A stretch of 7,979 bases of DNA from PALSA-607 sp036510735. Lineage in GTDB: Bacteria; Actinomycetota; Actinomycetes; Acidothermales; Acidothermaceae. The notes under the pieces are model-generated. The model made no database searches. It saw only the letters and a program-made list of their open reading frames with translations, and was not told the origin of the DNA. The position numbers were made by a program, and so were the translations under genes. Position 1 is the first letter of the stretch, and each line of letters opens with the position of its first letter. The stretch lies in the NCBI GenBank assembly GCA_036510735.1, contig DATCDK010000047.1, positions 1 to 7,979 on the forward strand, in the 5' to 3' direction. Shown here one piece after another: positions 1-6,803 of the stretch.

Positions 1-357
1 GAGGATGAAGACGACCGACGAGTGCCCGAGAGAGAACCAGAAGCCCACGGACAGCGGGCGTTTGCCGTCGCCCATCAACTTGCGGGTGGTGTTGTCGATG
101 GCCGCGATGTGGTCGGCGTCGAACGCGTGCCTCATGCCGAGGGTGTAGGCCGTAAGCCCGATGCCGATCCCGAAGGTTTTGGTGCCGACGGTGTAGTGGT
201 GGGGCGCGACGAGCGCGATGATGATGAACCAGCCGATGACGTTCAGCGCGATGATCACCGCGAACATCCCGGCGAGCCTGGTCCACTCAGCCCTGGTAAG
301 ACCCTGCTTAATGCGGCTGGTGATACCGACGGGCCGGATCTGCGTCTGGGTACTCAT
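1..357 (-). CDS. NiCoT-family nickel/cobalt permease, N-terminal part (cut by window edge)
   Basis: Inner-membrane secondary transporter that takes up Ni2+ and/or Co2+ (HoxN/NixA/NicT family). 119 codons are visible in frame from the ATG at 357 to the window edge; the family is usually about 330-380 residues, so roughly two thirds is missing. A cytoplasmic N-terminus is followed by a first membrane helix at about residues 30-50. Next comes the family signature RHAFDADHI (76-84), containing the H-x4-D-H metal motif (H77, D82, H83), and then LGHSSVVF (110-117), the second NiCoT signature. The start is supported by a GGAGGT ribosome site (364-369) six bases upstream. The gene is divergent from a Fur-family regulator that looks like Nur, and nickel-responsive repression is inferred. 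Family assignment is secure, but Ni versus Co preference cannot be read from this fragment. Confidence 0.93.
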   Translation of the reverse strand, partial: MSTQTQIRPVGITSRIKQGLTRAEWTRLAGMFAVIIALNVIGWFIIIALVAPHHYTVGTKTFGIGIGLTAYTLGMRHAFDADHIAAIDNTTRKLMGDGKRPLSVGFWFSLGHSSVVFIL

Positions 358-378
358 CGAGCTACCTCCGTTGAACTC

Positions 379-408
379 CGTCGGGCTGGCTGATCACCGA
401 GCCCGACG
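379..408 (-). promoter_or_regulatory. 9-bp hairpin in the permease leader
   Basis: A perfect inverted repeat (CGTCGGGCT / AGCCCGACG on the plus strand) with a 12-nt loop lies 9 nt upstream of the ribosome binding site of the nickel/cobalt permease. In the permease transcript it would form a stable stem just before the GGAGGT. It is not followed by a T-run on the minus strand, and no gene lies upstream for it to terminate. It could be an mRNA-stability or translation-control element, or a protein-binding dyad. It matches no riboswitch I know. The base pairing is seen; any function is inferred. Confidence 0.5.
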
Positions 409-495
409 CCGCGTGGCGCCATCAGATGCGACAGGTTCGCACCCCGACCGGATTTGGATTGGTCCCAGCCCCGGCGTCGGCTCACCTGCAGACCC

Positions 496-530
496 CGCAA
501 CCGTAACATCCCAGTTGCGACTGTGTCGCA
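496..530. promoter_or_regulatory. Putative Nur/Fur-family operator cluster in the divergent intergenic region
   Basis: Two overlapping inverted repeats sit between the divergent regulator and permease. CGCAAC (496-501) pairs with GTTGCG (514-519) across 12 nt. TGCGAC (516-521) pairs perfectly with GTCGCA (525-530) across TGT. The shared half-site is close to the TTGC/GCAA-type half-sites I recall for nickel-responsive Nur of Streptomyces. Placement, about 75-110 bp before the regulator start and 140-170 bp before the permease start, suits joint control. The symmetry is seen in the sequence; the identity of the bound protein is inferred. Confidence 0.5.
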
Positions 531-540
531 CGTGTATTGC

Positions 541-573
541 TTGACGCCATCAGCCCTCCGGCGCGACTACGCT
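541..573 (+). promoter_or_regulatory. Weak promoter candidate for the Fur-family regulator
   Basis: TTGACG at 541-546 resembles a -35 box. TACGCT (568-573) fits the loose actinobacterial TANNNT -10 pattern, about 30 bp before the GTG start. The spacing of 21 bp is too long for a standard sigma-70 pair, so probably only the -10 is meaningful. It lies immediately downstream of the operator-like repeats. Low confidence. Confidence 0.25.
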
Positions 574-604
574 GCTAGCGCGCATTCGAAGGAGTTGACC
601 GGAC

Positions 605-1078
605 GTGGCGGCAAGAACCCCGACCAAGACCCAGGCTCAGGGCGCCGAGCGGCTCTCTGCCGCCGTCGGCGAGCTCCGTGCGCAGGGCACCCGGATCACT
701 GACGCACGAGTCGCGATCCTCGAGGTGCTGTCGGCAACCGACGCGCATCTGTCAGCCGACGACATCGCGCACGCGGTGAACGGGCTGCAGCCGCGCGTGC
801 ACCGCGCGACCGTCTACCGCACGCTGGAGTCGCTGGTGACCGCGGGTCTCGTCGCGCATACCCACCTCGGCCACGGCAATGCGGTCTACCACCTGACGAC
901 GGTTCCGCACGCCCACTGCCAGTGCCAGCGGTGCGAGACGATCATCGACGTCCCGCGCACGCTACTTCGAGGCGTCAGCAGTCGGCTCCTCGAGGACTAC
1001 GGATTCAACCTCGACACCGGTCACAGTGCGTTGCTCGGCCTCTGCAAGCGGTGCGCCGAGCTCGGCGAAATGAGATAG
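605..1078 (+). CDS. nur: Fur-family metalloregulator, probably nickel-responsive Nur
   Basis: DNA-binding repressor of 157 residues, the usual length for the Fur family. The N-terminal winged helix spans about 17-97 and contains the recognition-helix sequence HRATVYRTLESL (66-77); the C-terminal half is the dimerisation/metal domain. Two CxxC pairs (C107/C110 and C147/C150) fit the structural zinc site. The remaining ligands look Nur-like: H48, H102 and H104 line up with the M-site, and H85, H87 and H140 with the Ni-site described for Streptomyces coelicolor Nur (offset about 15; alignment from memory). Zur-type and Fur-type ligand patterns fit less well. The GTG start is supported by AAGGAG at 589-594. 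The divergent NiCoT permease strengthens a nickel-uptake role. Its last 58 bp overlap the convergent membrane-protein gene. Fur family is certain; Nur is likely; Zur or Fur remain alternatives. Confidence 0.85.
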   Translation: MAARTPTKTQAQGAERLSAAVGELRAQGTRITDARVAILEVLSATDAHLSADDIAHAVNGLQPRVHRATVYRTLESLVTAGLVAHTHLGHGNAVYHLTTVPHAHCQCQRCETIIDVPRTLLRGVSSRLLEDYGFNLDTGHSALLGLCKRCAELGEMR

Positions 1079-3078
1079 GCACCGACGTAGAGCACCGCCG
1101 CCAAGATGAGCAGCGCGTGATATCCGAACACGAGAGACAGATACTCCAGGCACCCACCGAGCATCGCACCGAGCAGGTTGGTGCTAAACGAGAGCGCCGC
1201 ATCGCCGGTCTCGGAGAACCGCTTTGCGAAGATGATGTTCGCTGCGAAAATCGGCAGGAACGCGATTACGACCGCGACAACAATTCGCACCAGGAATGCC
1301 AACGACAGCAGCCATGACGTCGGCACGAGCCAGTTCAACGCCAGGCCACCCACCAGCAATGCGTACATCGCCGGTATCGGTGGCGTCGGGAACCGCCGCG
1401 TCACTTCGACCGCCGCGAGCACAGCTACCAGCACGCCGGCGAACACGAGCGCATTCACTAGCCACGTTGTTCCGAACAGCAGCGCGAAACTCGTGACGCT
1501 TCGCGTCTCCATCAACAGGAACGCCGCCCCGAGCAGGAAAAGGTCGCGGTAACCCCACATGCCGGCGAGCTGTCCGGTGAAGCGCCGGCGCACCCCCTTG
1601 CCGCCGGCCGCCGCGTTCGCCAACAACACACCACCGATGGCGATCGCGCTGCCGGCGATGATCAAACCGAGAGCGGCCAGGTACAGCGACGGGATCGTGC
1701 TGTCCTTCAGGTAGAGGAACGGCTTGTCGTCAGTTGCCGGAGCCGGCGTGTCTGCCGGTCGGGCCCACGTCTGCGCACACACCTGGTCGGCCGGCGTCAG
1801 ACCGGCCACGATCACCGCGAGGCTCTCGGCCTGCTGCTGGTCGTAGATGCACGGATCATGGCCGAAGACATCGTCGACGGTGCCGGCCAGTCGATCGACG
1901 AGCCACTGTTCGCGGTAGAAGTTGTACATCGAGAACGCACCGTCCGGTGCCAGGTGCGAACGCGCAACCTCGACGGCCTGTTTGGTGAAGAGGTAGCTCT
2001 CGAGCCGCAGCGAACTGGCTCCGGACACGAGCGTGAGCGAGTCGGGCAGCGCGAACAGGATCAGGTCGTACTTCGTCTTGGTCTGCTCGAGGAACGCACG
2101 GCCATCGTTCACGTGGGAGGTTACCCGGGGGTCTTGATAGGCGTGATCGGGGTCGTGCTGGCGACCGAAGCGGAGCAGTGTCGGGTCGATCTCGACGGCA
2201 TCGACGTGCTGAACACCCTGTGCCAGCGCGATCGCGACGTCGGTACCGGTGCCTGCGCCGACGATGAGCACGTTCTTCGGGACCGCAGGGATCCGGTTGT
2301 AAGGCTCGAGGTACCAGGGCTCCTCCTTCGCCCGGGTAGCCGCGGACGTCAGTCGCTGGTGTGGCACTCCGTTGACATCGACCTCGTACGCAGTGCCGCC
2401 GTTGCCGTCGTCGACCGTACTCGTCGAGACCTTGTAGTAGGGCGACCAGAACACTCCAGTGTCGTGGCGCAACGGGTACACCAGCAGCAGGAACAGAGCC
2501 GCGGCCAAGGTGACCGTTACTGACGTTGCGAGCCTGCCCATCAGGGTGATGAACAGTGCACACACGATGCCGAACCACAGCAGGGGTGGCGCGTCGAGGA
2601 ACGACAGCCCGGTAAAGCCGGCGATGCCGGCAAGACTGCCGAGAAGATCGAAGCGATAGGCCTCGAGCCGGGGCAGTTGCCGGAAGCAGGCGCCGACGAT
2701 CTCGCCAGGCCCTGCGAGTACGGCGGCGACCGCGAGGAAGATGCACGGCAGCGTCAGCCAGATCGGCGGACCGGTAGCCTGCAGGCTGCTGAAGAAGATG
2801 AGCTGGCTGCTGTCACGATCCACCGTGACCGGATACGCGCTGACGAAGCCCATCAGCCCAAGCAACGCGACAGGCGAGTAAAACGGCAACGGCCGGTCAG
2901 AGTGCCCCGGTCCGGCGGCGCGGAGAAACCCGAGCCCGATGCCGAGGAAGGATCCGAGGAGCACGAAGTTGGAGAAGTACGAAAGGTGGACGACGTTCGC
3001 GCCGAGCCATCGGATGAGTGAGAGCTCGAGGAACAGCATGAGCACGCTGGCGAGAAACAGGCGCCATCGGATCGTCAC
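1021..3078 (-). CDS. Polytopic membrane protein with a central spermidine-synthase-like domain
   Basis: A 685-residue integral membrane protein with hydrophobic segments at about 7-52, 66-82, 104-124, 146-202 and then 463-488, 511-560 and 568-670. Between the two blocks is a soluble Rossmann domain of spermidine synthase/SAM-methyltransferase type. Its glycine-rich loop is VLIVGAGTGTD (270-280), the acidic ligand site is DAVEIDP (293-299), and VNDGRAF (323-329) and YDLILFALPDS (337-347) follow. In true spermidine synthases the last motif is YDVIIxDxxDP; here the first, catalytic Asp aligns with Ala343, while Asp346 is kept. Aminopropyl transfer is therefore unlikely and the substrate is unknown. 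Fused membrane/spermidine-synthase-like proteins occur widely in bacteria without assigned function. The GTG start (complement of 3076-3078) has AGAGG 7 nt upstream. The gene stands alone on its strand, divergent from araR, and its last 18 residues are encoded within the nur 3' end. Confidence 0.85.
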   Translation of the reverse strand: MTIRWRLFLASVLMLFLELSLIRWLGANVVHLSYFSNFVLLGSFLGIGLGFLRAAGPGHSDRPLPFYSPVALLGLMGFVSAYPVTVDRDSSQLIFFSSLQATGPPIWLTLPCIFLAVAAVLAGPGEIVGACFRQLPRLEAYRFDLLGSLAGIAGFTGLSFLDAPPLLWFGIVCALFITLMGRLATSVTVTLAAALFLLLVYPLRHDTGVFWSPYYKVSTSTVDDGNGGTAYEVDVNGVPHQRLTSAATRAKEEPWYLEPYNRIPAVPKNVLIVGAGTGTDVAIALAQGVQHVDAVEIDPTLLRFGRQHDPDHAYQDPRVTSHVNDGRAFLEQTKTKYDLILFALPDSLTLVSGASSLRLESYLFTKQAVEVARSHLAPDGAFSMYNFYREQWLVDRLAGTVDDVFGHDPCIYDQQQAESLAVIVAGLTPADQVCAQTWARPADTPAPATDDKPFLYLKDSTIPSLYLAALGLIIAGSAIAIGGVLLANAAAGGKGVRRRFTGQLAGMWGYRDLFLLGAAFLLMETRSVTSFALLFGTTWLVNALVFAGVLVAVLAAVEVTRRFPTPPIPAMYALLVGGLALNWLVPTSWLLSLAFLVRIVVAVVIAFLPIFAANIIFAKRFSETGDAALSFSTNLLGAMLGGCLEYLSLVFGYHALLILAAVLYVGAYLISPSSAHRLQRPSNAL

Positions 3079-3245
3079 TGGCGAACCTCTCGTCGTCCGG
3101 TGTGCCGTCGTGTATGCAGTCGGCGTGCCTGGCGTCAGGCGGCCGGGCTCGCAGCGCCTGGGTCGTATTCAGCCGCATTACGACGCCGGTGGCAATGCCA
3201 ACACGGCTTCGAGCCGGTCGGACATAACAGTTGAGAGACGCAGCA

Positions 3246-3273
3246 TTGACAGGGTCTCGTTCGTCGACATACT
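3246..3273 (+). promoter_or_regulatory. Sigma-70-type promoter of the araR-araB-araD operon
   Basis: A perfect TTGACA -35 (3246-3251) is separated by 16 bp from CATACT (3268-3273), which matches four of six bases of TATAAT. The expected transcription start is near 3280, just before the operator at 3284-3297 and about 45 bp before the araR start. This is the best-matched promoter in the window. The rest of the 247-bp gap (3079-3245) must hold the promoter of the divergent membrane-protein gene, but I see no convincing boxes for it. Confidence 0.65.
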
Positions 3274-3283
3274 GAGACGGCGA

Positions 3284-3297
3284 TGTTAACGCTCACT
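3284..3297 (+). promoter_or_regulatory. LacI-type operator O1 (AraR autoregulation)
   Basis: TGTTAACGCTCACT fits the LacI-family pattern TGTNANCGNTNACA at all conserved positions except the last, with the central CG at 3290-3291. It lies about +5 to +18 relative to the predicted start, where a bound repressor would block initiation or early elongation. Its reverse complement, AGTGAGCGTTAACA, differs from the second site in araB (4467-4480) at only two of 14 bases. Recognition by the adjacent LacI-family protein is inferred. Confidence 0.7.
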
Positions 3298-3325
3298 CAG
3301 GCTCAAACCACCCCGGCGGCGGTCC

Positions 3326-4429
3326 GTGGCTAGCCCGCCCTCGGGGCCGCCAAGTCGCACACCGTCAGGCGGCGGTCTGCGCGCGCCCGCGATGACCGAC
3401 GTCGCGCAGCTGGCTGGAGTCTCGCATCAGACAGTGTCGCGTGTCATCAACAAGCACCCTAGCGTCACAGCGACAACCCGTACACGAGTACTGGCCGCCA
3501 TCGAGGAGTTGGGCTACCGCCGCAACAGCGCAGCCCGGACGCTCGTCACCGGGAAATCGCAGACCCTGGGCGTCGTCACCCTCAACAGCACTTTGTACGG
3601 CCCGGCGTCGACGCTCTACGGCATCGAACAAGCGGCACTCGAGTCGCAATACTTCGTGACTGTTGCGAGCCTGCGGTCCACCGATCGACCCGCGGTTCGC
3701 CAGGCCATTGGCCGCCTGGTCGACCAGGGGGTCGAAGGAGTCGTCGTCATCGCGCCACTCGATTCGTTGGCCCAAGCACTCGCGAGCCTGCCGTCCGGGT
3801 TGCCGGTCGTGGCCGTCGAAGGTGATGCGGCCGCCGACATCGATGTCGTCACGGTCGACCAGCACGCCGGCGCCCAGGCGGCTACCCAACATCTGCTGGA
3901 GCTGGGCCACGCCACGGTGTGGCACGTGTCTGGACCAAGCGACTGGCTCGAAGCCCAGCAGCGCACCACCGGCTGGCGGGCTACCCTCGAGCGTGCTGGA
4001 GTCGAGGTGCCCCCACCGTTGCGCGGCGACTGGAGTGCACGCTCCGGGTTCGAGACGGGGCGTGTGCTTGCCAGCATGCCCGACGTCACGGCGGTCTTCG
4101 TCGCGAACGACTCGATGGCGGTCGGAGTGCTGCGCGCATTTCACGAACGCGGCCGCGATGTGCCTGGTGACGTGAGCGTCGTGGGATTCGACGACGTACC
4201 GGAAGCGGCCTACTTCAGCCCGCCGCTGACCACGATCCGGCAGGACTTCGGTGAGGTCGGACGCCGCAGCCTGGCGTTACTGGTCGACCAGATCGAATCC
4301 GGGGCACGCGCCGCGGAACGCCACGTCGTCGAAGCTACCCTCATTGTTCGTGACAGCACGGGCCCGGCGAGCACAGCCAGCCCCAGACGCAACCTGCAGA
4401 AACCACCCACGAAAGCGCGGCCGCACTGA
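3326..4429 (+). CDS. araR: LacI-family transcriptional repressor, predicted arabinose regulator AraR
   Basis: A 367-residue repressor. The helix-turn-helix is TDVAQLAGVSHQTVSRVINKHPSV (24-47 region) and ends with the hinge-helix sequence NSAARTLVTGKS (67-78). A periplasmic-binding-protein-like sugar domain follows (about 81-342), with the family sequence VFVANDSMAVGVLRAF (257-272) and VSVVGFDDVP (284-292 region). A basic 20-residue tail ends the protein. The GTG start at 3326 gives an unusual 22-residue Pro/Ser/Gly-rich leader. The in-frame ATG at 3392 would begin right at the HTH and leave less flank than most LacI proteins have, so GTG is preferred, although neither has a good ribosome site. 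Its TGA shares one base with the araB ATG, indicating translational coupling. The effector is probably L-arabinose, L-ribulose or a phosphate of it, inferred from the operon. Confidence 0.85.
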   Translation: MASPPSGPPSRTPSGGGLRAPAMTDVAQLAGVSHQTVSRVINKHPSVTATTRTRVLAAIEELGYRRNSAARTLVTGKSQTLGVVTLNSTLYGPASTLYGIEQAALESQYFVTVASLRSTDRPAVRQAIGRLVDQGVEGVVVIAPLDSLAQALASLPSGLPVVAVEGDAAADIDVVTVDQHAGAQAATQHLLELGHATVWHVSGPSDWLEAQQRTTGWRATLERAGVEVPPPLRGDWSARSGFETGRVLASMPDVTAVFVANDSMAVGVLRAFHERGRDVPGDVSVVGFDDVPEAAYFSPPLTTIRQDFGEVGRRSLALLVDQIESGARAAERHVVEATLIVRDSTGPASTASPRRNLQKPPTKARPH

Positions 4430-6135
4430 TGTCCAACGAGCTCTCCGACGACCTACACAATGAGCATGTGAGCGATAACAGAGACCAGTACGTCGTCGGT
4501 GTCGACTTCGGAACGCTGTCAGGCCGGGCGTTGGTGGTGCGGGTGTCCGACGGCCGCGAGATGGGCAGCGCCGTCCACTCGTACACGCATGGCGTCATGG
4601 ACCGCACGCTCGCGGCAACCGGTGCGCCGCTGCCACCCGACTGGGCGTTGCAGGATCCGCAGGACTACATCGACGTTCTGCGCGATGCGGTCCCGAAAGC
4701 GATCTCGGCCAGCGGCGTTGCGCCCGAGCAGGTAGTCGGTATCGCGACTGACTTCACCGCGTGCACGGTGTTGCCGGTACTCGCCGATGGCACCCCGCTG
4801 TGCCGCGACGATCGTTTCCGCGACCGCCCGCATGCGTACGTGAAGCTGTGGAAGCACCACGCGGCGCAGTCGCATGCCGAGCGCATCAATTCGCTCGCCG
4901 CAGCGCGGGGTGAAAAGTGGTTGCCGCGCTACGGCGGGCGTATCTCGTCGGAATGGGAGTTCGCCAAGGGCCTGCAGTTGCTGGAAGAAGACCCCGAGGT
5001 CTATGCGGCTACAGAACGCTTCATCGAGGCAGCGGACTGGATCATCTGGCAGCTGTGCGGCAACGAGACACGCAACGTCTGCACCGCCGGTTACAAGGGC
5101 ATCTATCAGGACGGCGGTTGGCCGAGCAGTGATTTCCTCGCCGCATTGAATCCTGGCTTCGCCGACTTTGCGCAGCACAAGCTGGAGTTTCCGCTCTCCC
5201 CCCTTGGCGGTCGGGCGGGCGGTCTGACGGCGGAGGCAGCCAGCTGGACAGGCTTGCCCGAAGGCATCGCGGTGGCCGTCGGAAACGTCGACGCGCACGT
5301 CACCGCACCGGCGGCCAAGGCGACGTTGCCAGGTCAGATGCTGGCGGTCATGGGTACGTCGACATGTCACGTGATGAACGGTGATCGGCTCGCCGAGGTA
5401 CCCGGAATGTGTGGCGTTGTCGACAACGGAATCGTGCAAGGTCTATGGGGATACGAAGCCGGCCAGAGCGGGGTCGGCGACATCTTCGCGTGGTTCGTCG
5501 ACAACGCAGTGCCCGCCGACTACATCGCACGCGCCCAGGAACTCGGGATGGACGCGCACGACTACCTCAGCTCTCTTTGCGCGCAGCAGCGGGTTGGCGC
5601 GCATGGTCTCGTCGCACTCGACTGGGAGAGTGGCAACCGGTCGGTGCTCGTCGACCACTCGCTATCTGGCGTCATTGTTGGTCTCACGCTGTCGACCAGA
5701 CCCGAGGACGTGTACCGCGCACTCGTCGAAGCCACCGCGTTTGGCACTCGGAAAATCATCGAGACGTTCGAGGAAGCCGGTATTCCCTGTGAGGAGTTCG
5801 TGGTGGCCGGCGGCCTGCTCAAGAATGCGTTCATGATGCAGGTGTACGCCGACGTGACGGGCATGCCGATGTCAGTGCTCGATTCCGAGCACGGTCCGGC
5901 ACTGGGTTCGGCGATCCACGCCGCCGTCGCCGCGGGCGCGTACGCCGACGTCACGACCGCATCGGCGTCGATGGGCCGGGCGCTGCACAACGCCTACCTG
6001 CCCAACCCCGCAGATCACGAGATCTACAACCGCCTCTACGCGGAGTACTCGGCGCTGCACGACTATTTCGGCCGCGGCGTCAACGACGTGCTGCACCGTT
6101 TGCACGACCTACGCATCGAAGCGAGCACGTCGTGA
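4429..6135 (+). CDS. araB: L-ribulokinase AraB
   Basis: Cytoplasmic FGGY-family kinase, 568 residues (E. coli AraB is 566), that phosphorylates L-ribulose to L-ribulose 5-phosphate with ATP. The N-terminal phosphate loop is VGVDFGTLSGRALVV (23-37). Ribulokinase-type segments include ATDFTACTVLP (106-116) and KLWKHHAAQ (139-147). The presumed catalytic base is Asp288 in VGNVDAHV (284-291). The second ATP-site elements are MGTSTCH (308-314), VAGGLLKNAFMMQVYADV (459-476) and PALGSAIHA (490-498). The ATG overlaps the araR stop by one base; without a clear ribosome site, initiation probably depends on coupling. An alternative GTG at 4468 would remove 13 residues absent from E. coli AraB, and it sits inside an operator-like sequence. 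AraB enzymes can also accept other pentuloses and pentitols. All motifs look intact. Confidence 0.95.
   Translation: MSNELSDDLHNEHVSDNRDQYVVGVDFGTLSGRALVVRVSDGREMGSAVHSYTHGVMDRTLAATGAPLPPDWALQDPQDYIDVLRDAVPKAISASGVAPEQVVGIATDFTACTVLPVLADGTPLCRDDRFRDRPHAYVKLWKHHAAQSHAERINSLAAARGEKWLPRYGGRISSEWEFAKGLQLLEEDPEVYAATERFIEAADWIIWQLCGNETRNVCTAGYKGIYQDGGWPSSDFLAALNPGFADFAQHKLEFPLSPLGGRAGGLTAEAASWTGLPEGIAVAVGNVDAHVTAPAAKATLPGQMLAVMGTSTCHVMNGDRLAEVPGMCGVVDNGIVQGLWGYEAGQSGVGDIFAWFVDNAVPADYIARAQELGMDAHDYLSSLCAQQRVGAHGLVALDWESGNRSVLVDHSLSGVIVGLTLSTRPEDVYRALVEATAFGTRKIIETFEEAGIPCEEFVVAGGLLKNAFMMQVYADVTGMPMSVLDSEHGPALGSAIHAAVAAGAYADVTTASASMGRALHNAYLPNPADHEIYNRLYAEYSALHDYFGRGVNDVLHRLHDLRIEASTS
4467..4480 (+). 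promoter_or_regulatory. LacI-type operator O2 inside the araB 5' coding region
   Basis: TGTGAGCGATAACA matches TGTNANCGNTNACA at every conserved position and resembles the E. coli lac operator. It spans codons 13-18 of araB. Compared with the reverse complement of O1 it differs at two of 14 positions, so the same repressor probably binds both. The centres are about 1183 bp apart. Possible roles are a roadblock to transcription into araBD, DNA looping with O1, or control of a weak internal promoter; none is proven by sequence. Confidence 0.65.
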
Positions 6136-6803
6136 CATCGTCGTCGCAGATCGCCGAAATCCGATTATCGGTTGCGCAATTGCACACGGAGCTCGTGCGC
6201 TGGGGCCTCGTCGTCTGGACTGCCGGCAACGTCTCAGCTCGAGTACCGGGTGAAGCGCTATTCGTCATCAAGCCGAGCGGTGTCAGCTACGACGAGCTCA
6301 CACCCGAGATCATGATCGTGTGCGACCTCGAAGGCAACGTGGTGGACGGCGAGCACTCGCCCTCTAGCGATACGGCAGCGCATGCGTTCGTGTACCGCGC
6401 AATGCCCGAGGTCGGCGGCATCGTCCATACCCACTCGACGTACGCCACGGCGTGGGCGGCCAGGGGCGAGGCGATCCCGTGCGTACTCACCGCGATGGCC
6501 GACGAGTTCGGCGGCGAGATCCCGGTCGGACCCTTCGCACTGATCGGCAACGACGACATCGGCCGTGGCATCGTCGACACCCTGCGAGGGCATCGGTCGC
6601 GCGCGATCCTGATGCAGAGCCACGGCGTGTTCACCATCGGCCCAGACGCGACCGCCGCTGTCAAGGCGGCGGTCATGTGTGAAGACGTCGCGCGAACCGT
6701 CCACCTCGCCCGCGCGCTCGGCGAACCCTTGAAGATCGAGCCGGCCGCCATCGACCGCTTGTACGAGCGGTACCACAGTGTTTATGGACAGCGGGGTTTA
6801 TGA
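6132..6803 (+). CDS. araD: L-ribulose-5-phosphate 4-epimerase AraD
   Basis: Cytoplasmic class II aldolase-fold enzyme, 223 residues (E. coli 231), that converts L-ribulose 5-phosphate to D-xylulose 5-phosphate, which feeds the pentose phosphate pathway. Zinc ligands are H99 and H101 in GGIVHTHSTYATAW and H164 in MQSHGVF. Substrate/phosphate segments TAGNVSAR (30-37) and KPSGVSY (47-53) are present. Asp124 in MADEFGGEIP corresponds to catalytic Asp120 of E. coli, and Tyr218 in the terminal VYGQ to catalytic Tyr229. The GTG start overlaps the araB TGA (GTGA), a typical coupled junction. The three residues after YGQ (RGL) arise from a tandem repeat that begins at these codons. The enzyme looks functional, but the isomerase that normally supplies its pathway is not encoded in this window. 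Confidence 0.94.
   Translation: MTSSSQIAEIRLSVAQLHTELVRWGLVVWTAGNVSARVPGEALFVIKPSGVSYDELTPEIMIVCDLEGNVVDGEHSPSSDTAAHAFVYRAMPEVGGIVHTHSTYATAWAARGEAIPCVLTAMADEFGGEIPVGPFALIGNDDIGRGIVDTLRGHRSRAILMQSHGVFTIGPDATAAVKAAVMCEDVARTVHLARALGEPLKIEPAAIDRLYERYHSVYGQRGL

Noticed and set aside
428..446. GGTTCGCACCCC, resembling a tRNA T-loop
   Set aside because: No acceptor, D-arm or anticodon stem can be drawn around it.
490..512. CCCCGCAACCGTAA, like the conserved core of cobalamin riboswitches, upstream of the regulator
   Set aside because: The other conserved boxes expected upstream in the same strand (the GGTGNNANTCC segment and the AGYCAGGAGACC box) are missing, and the short match overlaps the operator-like repeats.
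3190..3200. TGGCAATGCCA, an 11-bp inverted repeat in the araR upstream region
   Set aside because: Short, unlike the two matching LacI-type sites, and of a size expected by chance in several places of the window.
3222..3229. ACATAACA, like one half of the AraR operator, upstream of the -35 box
   Set aside because: The other half and the central CG are missing, so it is only a weak half-site.
3365..4144. Long open frame antisense to araR, with similar antisense frames under araB (4519-5439) and the membrane protein (1858-2523 plus)
   Set aside because: These are expected shadows of GC-rich coding DNA; their proteins are Arg/Asp-rich with no recognisable motif, and the sense genes are certain.
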